Assembly (NCBI GenBank): GCA_964587555.1
Contig: CAZPLR010000005.1
Location: forward strand, 1 to 64,000
DNA from: JAHHTP01 sp964587555
GTDB lineage: Bacteria > Bacillota > Clostridia > Oscillospirales > Ruminococcaceae
DNA: 64,000 nt
Reading direction: 5' to 3'
Position numbers and translations under genes: made by a program. Shown here one piece after another: positions 23,454 to 32,559 of the stretch (within the stretch, counting starts at the first letter, position 1; each line of letters opens with the position of its first letter). The notes beneath the pieces are model-generated. The model saw only the letters and a list, made by a program, of their open reading frames with translations, was not told where the DNA came from and ran no database searches.

Positions 23454-23900
23454 TTACCGGTACCTCGGCTTTCTCTTCTTCTGCGCACGATAAGCGCCGA
23501 GAAACGCCCCTAGAATACACAGCACTGCGCTCACTAACAGCTTTCCGGCTGTAGATACTTCGAATCGCAGCCCAAATACAATCAAATTTCCGACTGTCAG
23601 AATCAACACATACAAAAGACAGCATATACACCCGATGATAAGCCCCTTCCTGCCGAAAGAGCCTCCCGCCGAAAAGCCGAATACAAACGCGCCGATGCAA
23701 ACGCAGACCGCCGCAATTCCGCCGATAAATGTCACCGGAACGCCAAATTTCCCGATCATCCAAGCCGACAACAGCAAAAGCGCCGCTGTGCAAAGGATCC
23801 CGCAGAATAACCCCAGTCCGATTGATTTTGCATATCGTCCTGCTGCCGTATCGGCGTTTTCTCCGGTCTGATTCCCTGCTCTTATGCTCCCTTTTCCCAT
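23454..23900 (-). CDS. TIGR04086 family membrane protein
   Basis: A small membrane protein of 148 residues from the chosen ATG (23900, with AGAGGGG 6 bases upstream); an ATG 6 codons earlier is possible. Four spans lie within about residues 25-140 of the longer form, ending in a basic AQKKRKPRYR tail. The family is defined largely by its position beside the SCIFF genes in Clostridia, as here between yajC and scfA, so an accessory role for SCIFF or for Sec is possible. The function is unknown. An overlapping open frame in another phase (23401-23928) is rejected. Confidence 0.8.
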   Translation of the reverse strand: MGKGSIRAGNQTGENADTAAGRYAKSIGLGLFCGILCTAALLLLSAWMIGKFGVPVTFIGGIAAVCVCIGAFVFGFSAGGSFGRKGLIIGCICCLLYVLILTVGNLIVFGLRFEVSTAGKLLVSAVLCILGAFLGAYRAQKKRKPRYR

Positions 23901-23961
23901 ACCGCACCCCTCTTCCATCAGAAATCATCTGCTAAAAGATATGCGGCAAAGCGGGAAAGCA

Positions 23962-24330
23962 TTACTGAACCGAGTCTTTTTTCTTTTTGATGCTTTTGGT
24001 GTCGACCTGCTGTTCTTCGTGAACCGTCTCATTGGTCTGAACTGCCCAGCGTTTTACGCGGATCTTGTTGCGGTTGTCGCCGGATTCAATGAGCAGCGTG
24101 TCCTCTTTGATGTTGACAACAATGCCCTCAATACCGCCGATCGTCACAACAATATCGCCGACCTGAATATTATTGCGCATGCTCTGGGTTTCTTTCTCCT
24201 TTTTGCGCTGCGGACGGATGATGAGAAAATACATCACGACGATCAAAAGCGCAAACGGAAGAATAGTGGTGAGAATCGAAACTACCCCGCTGCCCTCCGT
24301 AGTGGTGGTAGTCATCATACTGCTTAACAT
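23962..24330 (-). CDS. yajC: Preprotein translocase subunit YajC
   Basis: YajC associates with SecDF in the membrane. The 122-residue protein has one N-terminal span (about 18-38), the motif YFLIIRPQRKKEKE at its end, and the soluble domain with VGDIVVTIGGIEGIVVNI. The ATG at 24330 follows AGGAGGGT with 7 bases of spacing, better than an upstream GTG that overlaps the Shine-Dalgarno. It is the first gene of yajC-TIGR04086-scfA-scfB. Confidence 0.94.
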   Translation of the reverse strand: MLSSMMTTTTTEGSGVVSILTTILPFALLIVVMYFLIIRPQRKKEKETQSMRNNIQVGDIVVTIGGIEGIVVNIKEDTLLIESGDNRNKIRVKRWAVQTNETVHEEQQVDTKSIKKKKDSVQ

Positions 24331-24363
24331 GTGTAGCACCCTCCTAAAATCACTGTTTTTCTC

Positions 24364-24392
24364 ATTATAACAAATATGAAGTCAAAATACAA
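24364..24392 (-). promoter_or_regulatory. Sigma-A promoter of yajC-scfAB
   Basis: TTGTAT (24387-24392), 17 bases, TATAAT (24364-24369). The leader is short, about 25 bases. Confidence 0.82.
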
Positions 24393-24412
24393 TAGGTTAA
24401 ACTGTAAATATT

Positions 24413-25348
24413 TTATGATAACGCCTTTTTCGCAGTTTCAACAATATGCGCCGCAGTCAAACCATATTTCTCCAGAAGCTCCACAGCCGGTCCGGATTGC
24501 CCGAATACGTCCGCGACGCCAACCTTCAGTACCCTTGTCGGGCAATGCTCGGACAAATATTCCGCAACCGCGCTTCCAAGCCCGCCGATGACATTATGCT
24601 CCTCGGCGGTCACAATGGCCTTTGTTTCCTTCGCCGCTTTTAAGACCAACTCGGTGTCGAGCGGTTTGATCGTATGGATGTTTAAAACGCGTGCCGAGAT
24701 ACCGCAAGCTTCCAGCTCCTTCGCCGCTTCCAGCGCTTTGCCCACCATCAGCCCAGTCGCAATAAGCGTAACATCGTTTCCATCCTTTAAGGTAACGCCT
24801 TTGCCGATCTCAAAATGGTAGTTTTCCGGATCGTTGACCTGTTCCACCGCCAAACGCCCCAGCCTGACATACGCAGGACCGTCGTAATCCGCCAGCGCGA
24901 AGATCGCAGCTTTCGTCTCTAAATCGTCCGCCGGATTGATAATCACCATTCCCGGAATGGTGCGCATCAGCGCGATGTCCTCGCAGCACTGATGGGAAGC
25001 GCCGTCCTCGCCGACCGAAATGCCGGCGTGAGTCGCGCAGATCTTCACCGGAAGATGCGGATAACCGATCGAATTGCGGACAATCTCAAACGCCCTGCCC
25101 GCAGCAAACATCGCAAACGAGCTTGCGTAAACCTTTTTTCCGGTTGTCGCTAATCCCGCCGCAACGCCGAGCATGTTGCACTCCGCAATCCCGCAGTCGA
25201 TAAAACGGTCTGGAAACGCCTTTTTGAAAACGCCGGTTTTGGTAGCGGCAGCTAAGTCGGCGTCCAAAACGATTACATCCGGGTCTTTTTCCCCCAGCAT
25301 GGCAAGCGCGTTGCCGTAGCTTTCTCTAGTTGCAATTTTATTAGCCAT
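24413..25348 (-). CDS. Transketolase, C-terminal subunit
   Basis: Split transketolases make the two halves as separate proteins; this one carries the pyrimidine-binding and C-terminal domains of the thiamine-diphosphate enzyme of the pentose phosphate pathway. The 311-residue product begins MANKIATRESYGNALAML and has DADLAAATKTGVFKKAFPDRFIDCGIAECNMLGVAAGLA, with the cofactor-activating Glu in GIAE. A longer upstream reading overlaps the partner gene and is rejected. It lies 26 bases after the N-terminal subunit gene. Confidence 0.94.
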   Translation of the reverse strand: MANKIATRESYGNALAMLGEKDPDVIVLDADLAAATKTGVFKKAFPDRFIDCGIAECNMLGVAAGLATTGKKVYASSFAMFAAGRAFEIVRNSIGYPHLPVKICATHAGISVGEDGASHQCCEDIALMRTIPGMVIINPADDLETKAAIFALADYDGPAYVRLGRLAVEQVNDPENYHFEIGKGVTLKDGNDVTLIATGLMVGKALEAAKELEACGISARVLNIHTIKPLDTELVLKAAKETKAIVTAEEHNVIGGLGSAVAEYLSEHCPTRVLKVGVADVFGQSGPAVELLEKYGLTAAHIVETAKKALS

Positions 25349-25374
25349 TCTGAATACCCATTCCTTTCGCCAGA

Positions 25375-26217
25375 TCAATTGTTCAGAAAACTGTAGGCAG
25401 CTTTTAGATCCTCGCACGCCTTTACATACTGCTCGTCGTTCGGCGCAGCACCGTGCCAACCAACCTGATTCTCCATAAAGGAAACGCCCTTGCCCTTGAC
25501 GCTCTTCTGGACGATGGCAACCGGCTTTCCGCTTACCTTGCGCGCCTTTTCAAAGGTCCTTTCGATGTCGTCAAAATCATGCGCGTCCATCGTGAATACT
25601 TCCCAGCCAAACGCCGCAAACTTCTCCGGAATTGGCTCCGGGGAGCAGACCTCCGACAGCTTACCGTCGATCTGAAGCCCGTTGTAGTCGACAATAGCAA
25701 CCAAATTATCCAGTTGATAGTTCCCAGCGAACATCGCCGCTTCCCAGACCATGCCTTCCTCTAATTCGCCGTCGCCCAGAATGGCGTAAACACGGTAGTC
25801 CTTTTTCGAAAGCTTTGCCGAAAGCGCCATGCCGCAGGCGGCGGAAATGCCCTGTCCCAGCGAACCGGTGCTCATATCCACGCCCGGAATCTTCTTTTTA
25901 TCCGGATGCCCCTGAAGCATCGCGCCGGTATGGCGCAGCCTCAGCAGCTCCTCCTTCGGGAAATAGCCGCAGTTTGCGAGCGTCGAATAAAGCGCGGGAG
26001 CCGCATGACCCTTCGACAGCACAAAACGGTCGCGATTTTCATCCTGCGGATTTTTCGGATCGATCCGCATCTCCGCTCGATACAGATAGGTTAACGTATC
26101 CGCGATGGAAAGCGATCCTCCCGGATGTCCCGACTTCGCGGCATGTACGCCGTCGATAATCCCCTGTCTTACCGCATACGCAAAGGCTTGTAATTCTTTT
26201 CTCTTTTCGTTTGTCAT
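25375..26217 (-). CDS. Transketolase, N-terminal subunit
   Basis: The 280-residue partner of the split transketolase carries the diphosphate-binding domain. It starts MTNEKRKELQAFAYAVRQGIIDGVHAAKSGHPGGSLS, a family hallmark, and has the thiamine-diphosphate motif GDGELEEGMVWEA and later NGLQIDG. GGAGG lies ahead of the ATG at 26217, so the longer open frame is not used. Together with the adjacent C-terminal subunit it forms the full enzyme. Confidence 0.95.
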   Translation of the reverse strand: MTNEKRKELQAFAYAVRQGIIDGVHAAKSGHPGGSLSIADTLTYLYRAEMRIDPKNPQDENRDRFVLSKGHAAPALYSTLANCGYFPKEELLRLRHTGAMLQGHPDKKKIPGVDMSTGSLGQGISAACGMALSAKLSKKDYRVYAILGDGELEEGMVWEAAMFAGNYQLDNLVAIVDYNGLQIDGKLSEVCSPEPIPEKFAAFGWEVFTMDAHDFDDIERTFEKARKVSGKPVAIVQKSVKGKGVSFMENQVGWHGAAPNDEQYVKACEDLKAAYSFLNN

Positions 26218-26319
26218 GCCAAACCTCCATGAAACAAAAACTATCTGAACCCGCCCTTTGGGCGCGTCCTTCTTATTTATCTCAGCACCGCTTTGGGTGA
26301 AGAAAGTCAAATGAAATAC

Positions 26320-27291
26320 TCACTCCGCTTCTCGCAGCGTTCTTAAAAATGCCGTAAAATACTCCGGCAGCGCAGAGTCAAAATACAGCCGCTCCCCTGT
26401 GATCGGGTGCAGAAAACCGATGGTCTTCGCGTGCAGGCACTGTCCGCCCAAGGATGCAATGCATTTTTTCGGCCCGTAGACCTCATCCCCCGCCACCGGA
26501 TGTCCAAGATACGCCATGTGGACGCGAATCTGGTGCGTCCGTCCGGTTTCCAGCCGCAGCCGCAGATGGGTAAATCCCTGATACCGCTTAATCACCCTGT
26601 AATGCGTTATGGCCTCCCTGCCGTCGCCGCAGACGCACATCCTTTTTCGATCCAGTCTGCTGCGCCCAATCGGTTCGTTCACAACGCCGCAATCCTCCTG
26701 AAAGCCGCCGTAAACGACCGCCTCATACTCGCGCAGAAAAGAATGCGCCTTGATCTGTTCAGCCAGCCCCGCGTGCGCCGCATCGTTTTTGGCGACGATC
26801 AGAAGCCCGCTTGTATTCTTATCGATCCGGTGAATTATCCCCGGACGAATCGCGCCGCCGATGCCAGAAAGACTATCCCCACAATGGTATAAAAGCGCGT
26901 TAACCAACGTATGCTCGTAATTACCCGCAGCAGGATGCACAACCATCCCTTTCGGCTTATTCACCACCAATAAATCCTGATCCTCATAAACGATTGCAAG
27001 CGGAATATTCTCCGGCTTTGCTTCAATCGGTTTCGCGGGCGGTACGATCACACTGACAATCTGTCCGGCGCGCAGCTTATCGTTCTTCCGGCAGCGCGCG
27101 CCGTTTACCGTTACTGCGCCGCCGTCGATCAGCTTCTGCAAAAATGCGCGGGAAAACCGCGTATCCTCGCCCGAAAGCGCCTGCGTCAAAAAAAGATCCA
27201 GCCGCTGCCCGTCCTGAACAGCCGCGAATGTATACGCTTCATCCGGTTCTTCCTCCGTCAAAAGCAGATGCAGCCGCATATCCTCGCTCAT
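26320..27291 (-). CDS. rluD: RluD family pseudouridine synthase
   Basis: Isomerises uridine to pseudouridine in 23S rRNA. The 323-residue protein has an N-terminal S4 RNA-binding domain (about 28-90) and the catalytic domain with HRIDKNTSGLLIVAK, where Asp157 is the nucleophile, and ETGRTHQIRVHMAYLGHPV. The ATG overlaps the lspA stop by 4 bases, the common lspA-rluD arrangement. The exact rRNA targets cannot be inferred. Confidence 0.94.
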   Translation of the reverse strand: MSEDMRLHLLLTEEEPDEAYTFAAVQDGQRLDLFLTQALSGEDTRFSRAFLQKLIDGGAVTVNGARCRKNDKLRAGQIVSVIVPPAKPIEAKPENIPLAIVYEDQDLLVVNKPKGMVVHPAAGNYEHTLVNALLYHCGDSLSGIGGAIRPGIIHRIDKNTSGLLIVAKNDAAHAGLAEQIKAHSFLREYEAVVYGGFQEDCGVVNEPIGRSRLDRKRMCVCGDGREAITHYRVIKRYQGFTHLRLRLETGRTHQIRVHMAYLGHPVAGDEVYGPKKCIASLGGQCLHAKTIGFLHPITGERLYFDSALPEYFTAFLRTLREAE

Positions 27292-27773
27292 TGCGCCGCC
27301 TTTTCCTCTTTCCGCCCCTTTTTACCGAAATCCGAAAACAGGATAGCAATCGCAAGGACGATCGTTCCACAAACCACGCAGACATCTGCAAAATTAAAGA
27401 TTGCAAAATGGATGATGCGGAAATCGATATAATCGATCACATATCCGCGAAACACCCGGTCAACCAAATTCCCAATTCCGCCTCCAATAATGGTAGCGGC
27501 AGACCAGATCATCGACCGCGGCGTCGTTTTCCTGCAGGCGCAAAGCCAGATGATTCCAGCGATGAGCGCAAGCGAAGTGATGAGTACCAGAAAAAAGCCT
27601 TTGCCCTGCATCGAACTGAACGCGGCACCCTTGTTCTCCGCATAGGTCAAATAAACCGCCTCTCCAATCACCGGAACACTCGATACCGGCTGTAGGTACA
27701 GCTTGACAAAATACTTGACGAGCTGATCCGCACCGACCAGCGCCACAGCATAAATCAAAGCAATATATTTCAT
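27288..27773 (-). CDS. lspA: Lipoprotein signal peptidase (signal peptidase II)
   Basis: Cleaves signal peptides of prolipoproteins after lipidation. The 161-residue protein has four spans and the two catalytic aspartates, Asp114 in GYVIDYIDF and Asp130 in FNFADVCVV, with GIGNLVDRVFRG between. Its C-terminal end is basic and cytoplasmic. Coupled to rluD by a 4-base overlap; divIVA lies 34 bases upstream. Confidence 0.95.
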   Translation of the reverse strand: MKYIALIYAVALVGADQLVKYFVKLYLQPVSSVPVIGEAVYLTYAENKGAAFSSMQGKGFFLVLITSLALIAGIIWLCACRKTTPRSMIWSAATIIGGGIGNLVDRVFRGYVIDYIDFRIIHFAIFNFADVCVVCGTIVLAIAILFSDFGKKGRKEEKAAQ

Positions 27774-27807
27774 AGCCTGAAGCTGCCTTTCTATCCCGCG
27801 CCAAAAA

Positions 27808-28758
27808 TTACTTATCGCCGAACTTTAGGTCGGTGTATTTGCGCCCGCGCACAGGGTGGGAAACGTCCTGCATCGTCCGTCTCACGTCCTCTGGCGTTTT
27901 GTCTCCGTCGATCTTTTCGACCGGGATTACCGAGGTGTCGCCGTCCGAAAGCGGCGCCTTCTCCTTATCCTGCGGGATGTCGGCGTCGAGCGATTCAAAC
28001 GAAAGCTGATTTTCCGGCTCCTTCTGCTTCGGTTCCTCTTCCTTTACCGGCTCTTCCTTTACCGGCGCTTCCTCCGCCTGCTCAGACACATCCTTTTCCT
28101 CGGCAAACGCTGCATCCGGCGCTTCCTCTAAAACCTCGTCGACCGCCTTTTCCAGTGCTTTATCTTCCTCGGTCGTTTCCTCCGGGAACACCTCCGGACG
28201 ATAATCTGTTTCGCTCAAATCCGGAATCCGGTTGATTGCGTCGAGATGGACGCGGTACAGCTCAAACAGATCTGCCTTGAACGAGGATGCTGCCGCCTTT
28301 GCGATCTCCAGCGTTTTGCGCTCGATTGCCGTTTGCTTTTTTAACTCGTTCAGCTCAAGCAGCGCCTTATTCTTCAGATCGCGGATGAGCTTTTCGGTTT
28401 CTTCCATCGCTTCATTGGAGATATCCAATGCCCGCTGATGCGCAGATTCGACCGTCTGCGCCGCCTTATCCTCCGCCGCGCCCTTGATCTCCTCCGCCTC
28501 GGTCTCGGCGTCATTGATGATTTTATTGCCGTACTTCTGCGCCTTAACCAGTGCTTCGCGTACCGCTTCCTCGCTCGCGCGATATTCTTCCGTTTTATCG
28601 GCAAGCAGCTTGATATCGTGTAAAAGCCCTTCTTTTTCCTTCTCCAGTCCTTTTACATAGGAGATAACCTCCTGCATGAAAGCGTCAACGTCATCCGATT
28701 TGTAGCTGCCAAACGCGCCGCGCGCAAAGCTTTTGGTTTCGATCGTTCTTGCGTCCAT
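27808..28758 (-). CDS. divIVA: DivIVA domain cell-division protein
   Basis: DivIVA binds curved membrane at poles and septa and recruits division or growth factors. The 316-residue product has the N-terminal membrane-binding domain (SFARGAFGSYKSDDVDAFMQEV), a long coiled coil to about residue 175, and an extended acidic Glu/Pro/Lys-rich tail, then VRGRKYTDLKFGDK at the end. The ATG at 28758 is chosen since AAAGGG lies 9 bases away; the ATG three codons earlier abuts it. It is much longer than the Bacillus protein because of the tail. Confidence 0.9.
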   Translation of the reverse strand: MDARTIETKSFARGAFGSYKSDDVDAFMQEVISYVKGLEKEKEGLLHDIKLLADKTEEYRASEEAVREALVKAQKYGNKIINDAETEAEEIKGAAEDKAAQTVESAHQRALDISNEAMEETEKLIRDLKNKALLELNELKKQTAIERKTLEIAKAAASSFKADLFELYRVHLDAINRIPDLSETDYRPEVFPEETTEEDKALEKAVDEVLEEAPDAAFAEEKDVSEQAEEAPVKEEPVKEEEPKQKEPENQLSFESLDADIPQDKEKAPLSDGDTSVIPVEKIDGDKTPEDVRRTMQDVSHPVRGRKYTDLKFGDK

Positions 28759-28842
28759 TTCCTTCATCCCTTTCTATGCCGCGCCAAAAAACGAAATCCC
28801 GTTTTTCGACCCCTTATGCAGCGCGGTCATTTCTATTCGTTC

Positions 28843-29613
28843 TTACCGGTACTTCAAAACGGTAAGCGCAATTCTTCCTTTTCTGGTCGGCGAAGCTCCC
28901 TGAATACGGTATTTCCCGTACCCACGGATCGAAAGCTCCTGTCCCTCCTTCACCGGCATATCCGGCTTGCTGACCACTCTGTCGTCCGCCTTGACACCCT
29001 TTAACAGGATTGCCTCCGACGCAGCGTTCCTTCCCTTTCGCATGAGCTGCGAAACGATACAATCCGCCCGCATGGAGGCAGCGGTAATCGTCAGCTCTTC
29101 AAAAAGCGCTTTTGCAGAAAGCGGACAGCTTTCCGCTCTGCTGACACTAACCGAAGCCCGCTGCACTGCGGTCAGATTTTCCTCGATGTAATCCGCCACC
29201 TTTTCCAATACAAAAAGGTATCCCACATTTTCCGAAACGATAATATCTCCAATCGTTTCCCGTTTGAGCGAAAGTCCCATCAACGCGCCCAAAAAATCTC
29301 TGTGCGTCGGCATTTCCTTTAAAAAGCGCGTGTCAAACTGCACCCGCAGAACGGTGATCGGATAATCCGCAGGCCGTATATCAACGCCCATAGGGGAAAA
29401 TGCAGCAACCTTTCGCCGGGAATCCTGCGCACCGCCGTAAAACGCCGCATCCGCACCGCCGCGCTTTGCGGCAACAGCAGCGGTCTGCTGCTGCGGAACA
29501 GTCAAAAAGTCGCTGTATAGCACAATACCGCTTTTTGCCGCACGCTTCGCTAAATTCAGCATCTGCGCGGCAAAATAAGCGGCCTGTTTCTCTTCAGCTT
29601 CAGAAGCTGTCAT
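28843..29613 (-). CDS. ylmH: YlmH-type S4 RNA-binding protein
   Basis: A 256-residue protein with an N-terminal YlmH-type region (to about 170) and a C-terminal S4 domain (about 180-250, with SQLMRKGRNAASEAILLKGVKADDRVV). In Firmicutes it sits between sepF and divIVA, as here. It was first tied to division, while more recent work on YlmH relatives points to rescue of stalled ribosomes. It overlaps the sepF end by 14 bases. Confidence 0.92.
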   Translation of the reverse strand: MTASEAEEKQAAYFAAQMLNLAKRAAKSGIVLYSDFLTVPQQQTAAVAAKRGGADAAFYGGAQDSRRKVAAFSPMGVDIRPADYPITVLRVQFDTRFLKEMPTHRDFLGALMGLSLKRETIGDIIVSENVGYLFVLEKVADYIEENLTAVQRASVSVSRAESCPLSAKALFEELTITAASMRADCIVSQLMRKGRNAASEAILLKGVKADDRVVSKPDMPVKEGQELSIRGYGKYRIQGASPTRKGRIALTVLKYR

Positions 29614-30202
29614 TGTTCAGCGCATCGAGGATGTTCAAGCTGCCAAACTCGCTGTCACCGATGTTTGCGCCTTCCGGCTTATTCATATCGATATTTTCCG
29701 GCGTAACAATATAGGTTTTGTCCGCAATCGGGCTTAATTTGCCGTGATTTGCGTAAGCTACGCCGCTGAAGAAATCGATCACCGTCTTAATAAAATCGTC
29801 GTCCTGATTTTCAAGGTTTAAAATGACCGTTTTCTTTTGATTAACGCGGTCGGCGATCTTCTTGATTCCCTCCAACGATTCCGGCTTATACAGCAAAATT
29901 TGGGATCTTTCGGTATCTGCAAAATTATCCATGCCAGTGATTCCTCCTTGTTTTTCATCAAAATCAATAATCGGCTTCGGCGCAGCATATTGCGGCTTTG
30001 CAGCCGACTGCTTCGCCGCCGGTTTCGCATTGCGGCTTGATTCATGCGTGTAGGCAGGGGACTCCTTTGCGGCAGGCGTTTCCCCGACCTCTTCTTCCTC
30101 TACCTCGGCGTCGTCCTCAAACTCGTCAATTTCTTCCTCAAAATCATCGTCTGTGCGGCCGTTTGAGCCTAAAAAGCCTTTGATATTGTCCATCCAGCCC
30201 AT
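29600..30202 (-). CDS. sepF: Cell division protein SepF
   Basis: SepF anchors FtsZ to the membrane and bundles it into rings. The 200-residue protein has the N-terminal amphipathic helix MGWMDNIKGFLG, a long acidic and Ala/Lys-rich linker (about 18-85), and the C-terminal core with RSQILLYKPESLEGIKKIADRVNQKKTVILNLE and the FFSGVAYANHG motif. An extended tail follows the core. ATG at 30202 with AAAGGA upstream. Confidence 0.94.
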   Translation of the reverse strand: MGWMDNIKGFLGSNGRTDDDFEEEIDEFEDDAEVEEEEVGETPAAKESPAYTHESSRNAKPAAKQSAAKPQYAAPKPIIDFDEKQGGITGMDNFADTERSQILLYKPESLEGIKKIADRVNQKKTVILNLENQDDDFIKTVIDFFSGVAYANHGKLSPIADKTYIVTPENIDMNKPEGANIGDSEFGSLNILDALNNDSF

Positions 30203-30233
30203 TGTGTACGATCCTTTCTTTTTGGTTTACAGT

Positions 30234-30953
30234 CTAATCCGCTATCTGCTGCGGCAGATATGTGCGCGCCCCGAAAATGCCTCTTCCGACCCGCACAAGC
30301 GTCGCGCCATAGCGTATCGCCTGTATATAATCCTCCGACATCCCCATCGACAGCTCGTCCATCTGGATCCCGGGAATATTTTCCTTCCTAACCTGCTCCC
30401 GCAGTAGGCGCATCCTTTCAAAGCTGTCCGGCGTTTTTGCCGGATCCGGAATGCACATCAGCCCCTTAACCGCAATGCCCTCCAGCGCCGCGATCCGGCG
30501 CAGAAACGCAATCAGTTCCTCCGGCAGTACGCCGGATTTGCTCTCTTGTCGGTCAATATTGACCTCGACCAATACCGGCATTACCTTATGGATTGCAAGT
30601 GCGCGCCTTGCGATCTCTTGCGCAAGCGGTAAGCTGTCCACCGATTCTATCATATCGACCTTATCGATGATATATTTGACCTTGTTCCGCTGCAAAGCGC
30701 CGATAAAATGCACCGACACGCCTTCTAAACGGTATTGCCCTTCCTTTTCCAAAAACTCCTGCACCCGGTTTTCACCGATGATTCTTAGCCCCTCGGCAAT
30801 CACCGTATTGACTGTTTCCGGCGGAATCGTCTTGGTGACGCCGACCAAACGCACCTCTCCGCATTCCCGACCGCACTCGCTTTCTGCGGCGCGGATTTCA
30901 GACACAATCCTTCGGTAACGCTCAGCCGCTGAACCCCTATCCTCCTGCTGCAT
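30234..30953 (-). CDS. yggS: YggS/PROSC family PLP-binding protein
   Basis: Binds pyridoxal phosphate and maintains vitamin B6 balance; no catalytic activity is firmly known. The 239-residue product has the N-terminal LVGVTKTIPPETVNTVIAEG (Lys that binds PLP), IGENRVQEFLEK, VHFIGALQRNKVKYI and the C-terminal LSMGMSEDYIQAIRYGATLVRVGRGIFG. The ATG at 30953 with GAGG 6 bases upstream is preferred to a TTG six codons earlier. It overlaps the upstream HlyD-like gene by 17 bases. The yggS-sepF order is typical. Confidence 0.94.
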   Translation of the reverse strand: MQQEDRGSAAERYRRIVSEIRAAESECGRECGEVRLVGVTKTIPPETVNTVIAEGLRIIGENRVQEFLEKEGQYRLEGVSVHFIGALQRNKVKYIIDKVDMIESVDSLPLAQEIARRALAIHKVMPVLVEVNIDRQESKSGVLPEELIAFLRRIAALEGIAVKGLMCIPDPAKTPDSFERMRLLREQVRKENIPGIQMDELSMGMSEDYIQAIRYGATLVRVGRGIFGARTYLPQQIAD

Positions 30954-32157
30954 GGATGACCTCGCCTCCAACTATCACGTCATCATACACGCTGACATAA
31001 TCCGAATCCGTCGTATATCGGCTGATGATGATATCCTCATCTTCATATACCGGGTCAAGCTTCTTAAACAGTACCGTTGTCCCACGCAGGATATAAACTC
31101 CCTTGACCCCGTTTTGGAACCGCTGCGCCTCTTTGCTCACGCCGATGCCGTCATAGCTGGAAATTGTGATCGAGGCGCGCTCAAACCGTGCGTTGATAAA
31201 ATCTTTGTTCATGATGCTGCTTTGGAAAACAAGCAGCGTCTTTTCTTCTTCCTCTGCCTTCGCCACAAGGCTTAAGGTGCATTCGCCAACATTCAGACTG
31301 CTGAAGTGCAGCTCGACCTCTTTTCCAACCGATAGCGCTTTGGTCAGTTCATTGGTATCGGTCAAAGCGCAGTAATACCAGTAGTTAGAGGTGACGATCT
31401 TGCCAACGCCTTCCCCCGAAACAGCCTTATCCGAAAGGATGTCCGCAGCGTCTGCCACCGTCATATCCTTGCAGCCGCTTAACGAAAGCGTTTCCTCCAG
31501 CCCGTCGACACGGCTGGAAAAATATCCGTTTTTCGGCGCAGTAACGCTGCCAAGCGCCTTGCTGCCGCTGCTTAACGACTCGATCTTTCCCTGAAGCAGC
31601 TCCATCGCGTCGTTATAGTCGGTAACTTCGCCTTTGCAAAGCTGAAGTTTGTTGAGCTGGTAGGTCAAATCTTCCTTGATTTCTTTTGCTCTGGCAAACT
31701 CGCCCGCTTCGATCTGTGCGACATACTCCGACTGCAATTGCGCCGTCTGCTTGACTACAATATCGATCCGGCTGCCCTTGACCGAGCCTTCGCTCGACAA
31801 CGCCTTCAGCTCATCATACGCTTCCCGATACTCTTCGGCAAGCTGCAAATTGATCTGATCCTGCTGCGAGGAATAGATCGAGCAAAGCTCGCTTCCCGCC
31901 TTCACGCGCCTGCCGTCGGCATAGTTGTATTTGAGAATACCGCTTGTACTCCCTTCCACAAGGCTCTCATCCCGCACGAAAAAGCCGTCTAATGTAATCT
32001 CCTTGACCAAAACTGTCTGTGTAACCGTTTCGGTCTGATACGGCTTATGCAGATAGCTCCATAGATGATGTCCAATAAAGACGATCACCAAAGCCAGAAA
32101 TATCGTCAGCAGAATCCCGTATATTCTGTTTTGCAGATTGGTCTTTCCGCCGCTCAT
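30937..32157 (-). CDS. HlyD-like membrane-anchored periplasmic-adaptor family protein
   Basis: A 406-residue protein with one N-terminal span (about 14-36), a biotinyl-lipoyl-like segment (DGFFVRDESLVEGSTSGILKYNYADGRRVKAGSELCSIYS), a helical hairpin (about 110-200) and C-terminal beta domains. This resembles HlyD/efflux adaptor proteins, but no transporter lies nearby. It is found at the head of sepF-yggS clusters in clostridia, so a part in envelope or division is more likely than export. The ATG at 32157 has GGGAAGGG 8 bases upstream. Confidence 0.82.
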   Translation of the reverse strand: MSGGKTNLQNRIYGILLTIFLALVIVFIGHHLWSYLHKPYQTETVTQTVLVKEITLDGFFVRDESLVEGSTSGILKYNYADGRRVKAGSELCSIYSSQQDQINLQLAEEYREAYDELKALSSEGSVKGSRIDIVVKQTAQLQSEYVAQIEAGEFARAKEIKEDLTYQLNKLQLCKGEVTDYNDAMELLQGKIESLSSGSKALGSVTAPKNGYFSSRVDGLEETLSLSGCKDMTVADAADILSDKAVSGEGVGKIVTSNYWYYCALTDTNELTKALSVGKEVELHFSSLNVGECTLSLVAKAEEEEKTLLVFQSSIMNKDFINARFERASITISSYDGIGVSKEAQRFQNGVKGVYILRGTTVLFKKLDPVYEDEDIIISRYTTDSDYVSVYDDVIVGGEVIHAAGG

Positions 32158-32184
32158 CCGCCGCACCCTTCCCAAAAACTACGA

Positions 32185-32421
32185 TCATTCTTCCTTCTGC
32201 GCATCTGTTATCCGGATCAGATGCGACGGTATCACTGTGGAAACCGCGTGCTTATACACGAGATTCTGTTTTCCATCGCTTTCGAGCAATATCACATAGC
32301 TGTCAAAGCCCTTAACGATCCCCTTAAACTGAAATCCGTTGGTCAGATAAACGGTAATTGGAATCCGTTCTGTACGCGCCGCGTTTAAAAAAATGTCCTG
32401 AAGATTTTTTACCTTAACCAT
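32185..32421 (-). CDS. hfq: RNA chaperone Hfq
   Basis: Hfq hexamers help small RNAs act on mRNAs. The 78-residue protein starts MVKVKNLQDIFLNAART and has the Sm1 motif (VYLTNGFQFKGIVKGFDSYVILLE) and Sm2 motif YKHAVSTVIPS. It has almost no C-terminal tail, the usual clostridial form. GGGAGG precedes the ATG at 32421; the longer reading is unsupported. It is followed by the HlyD-like gene after 27 bases, so hfq may head the long division operon. Confidence 0.96.
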   Translation of the reverse strand: MVKVKNLQDIFLNAARTERIPITVYLTNGFQFKGIVKGFDSYVILLESDGKQNLVYKHAVSTVIPSHLIRITDAQKEE

Positions 32422-32559
32422 ATAAACCTCCCTTTTCCTCACTGTCTTAAATTTCCAATCTCTGTTTTGGCATCTGTTTTCTTCACAGAGGCCTAATGAT
32501 ATGCTCAAATGCAGGATCGCCCGCTTTGCCGCAGACAGCCCTGCTTAATACCTAAAACT

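Noticed and set aside
23401..23928. 175-codon minus-strand frame
   Set aside because: It overlaps the TIGR04086 gene in another phase. It is Arg/Ser-rich with no membrane spans, while the other frame gives a coherent four-span protein with a good ribosome binding site.
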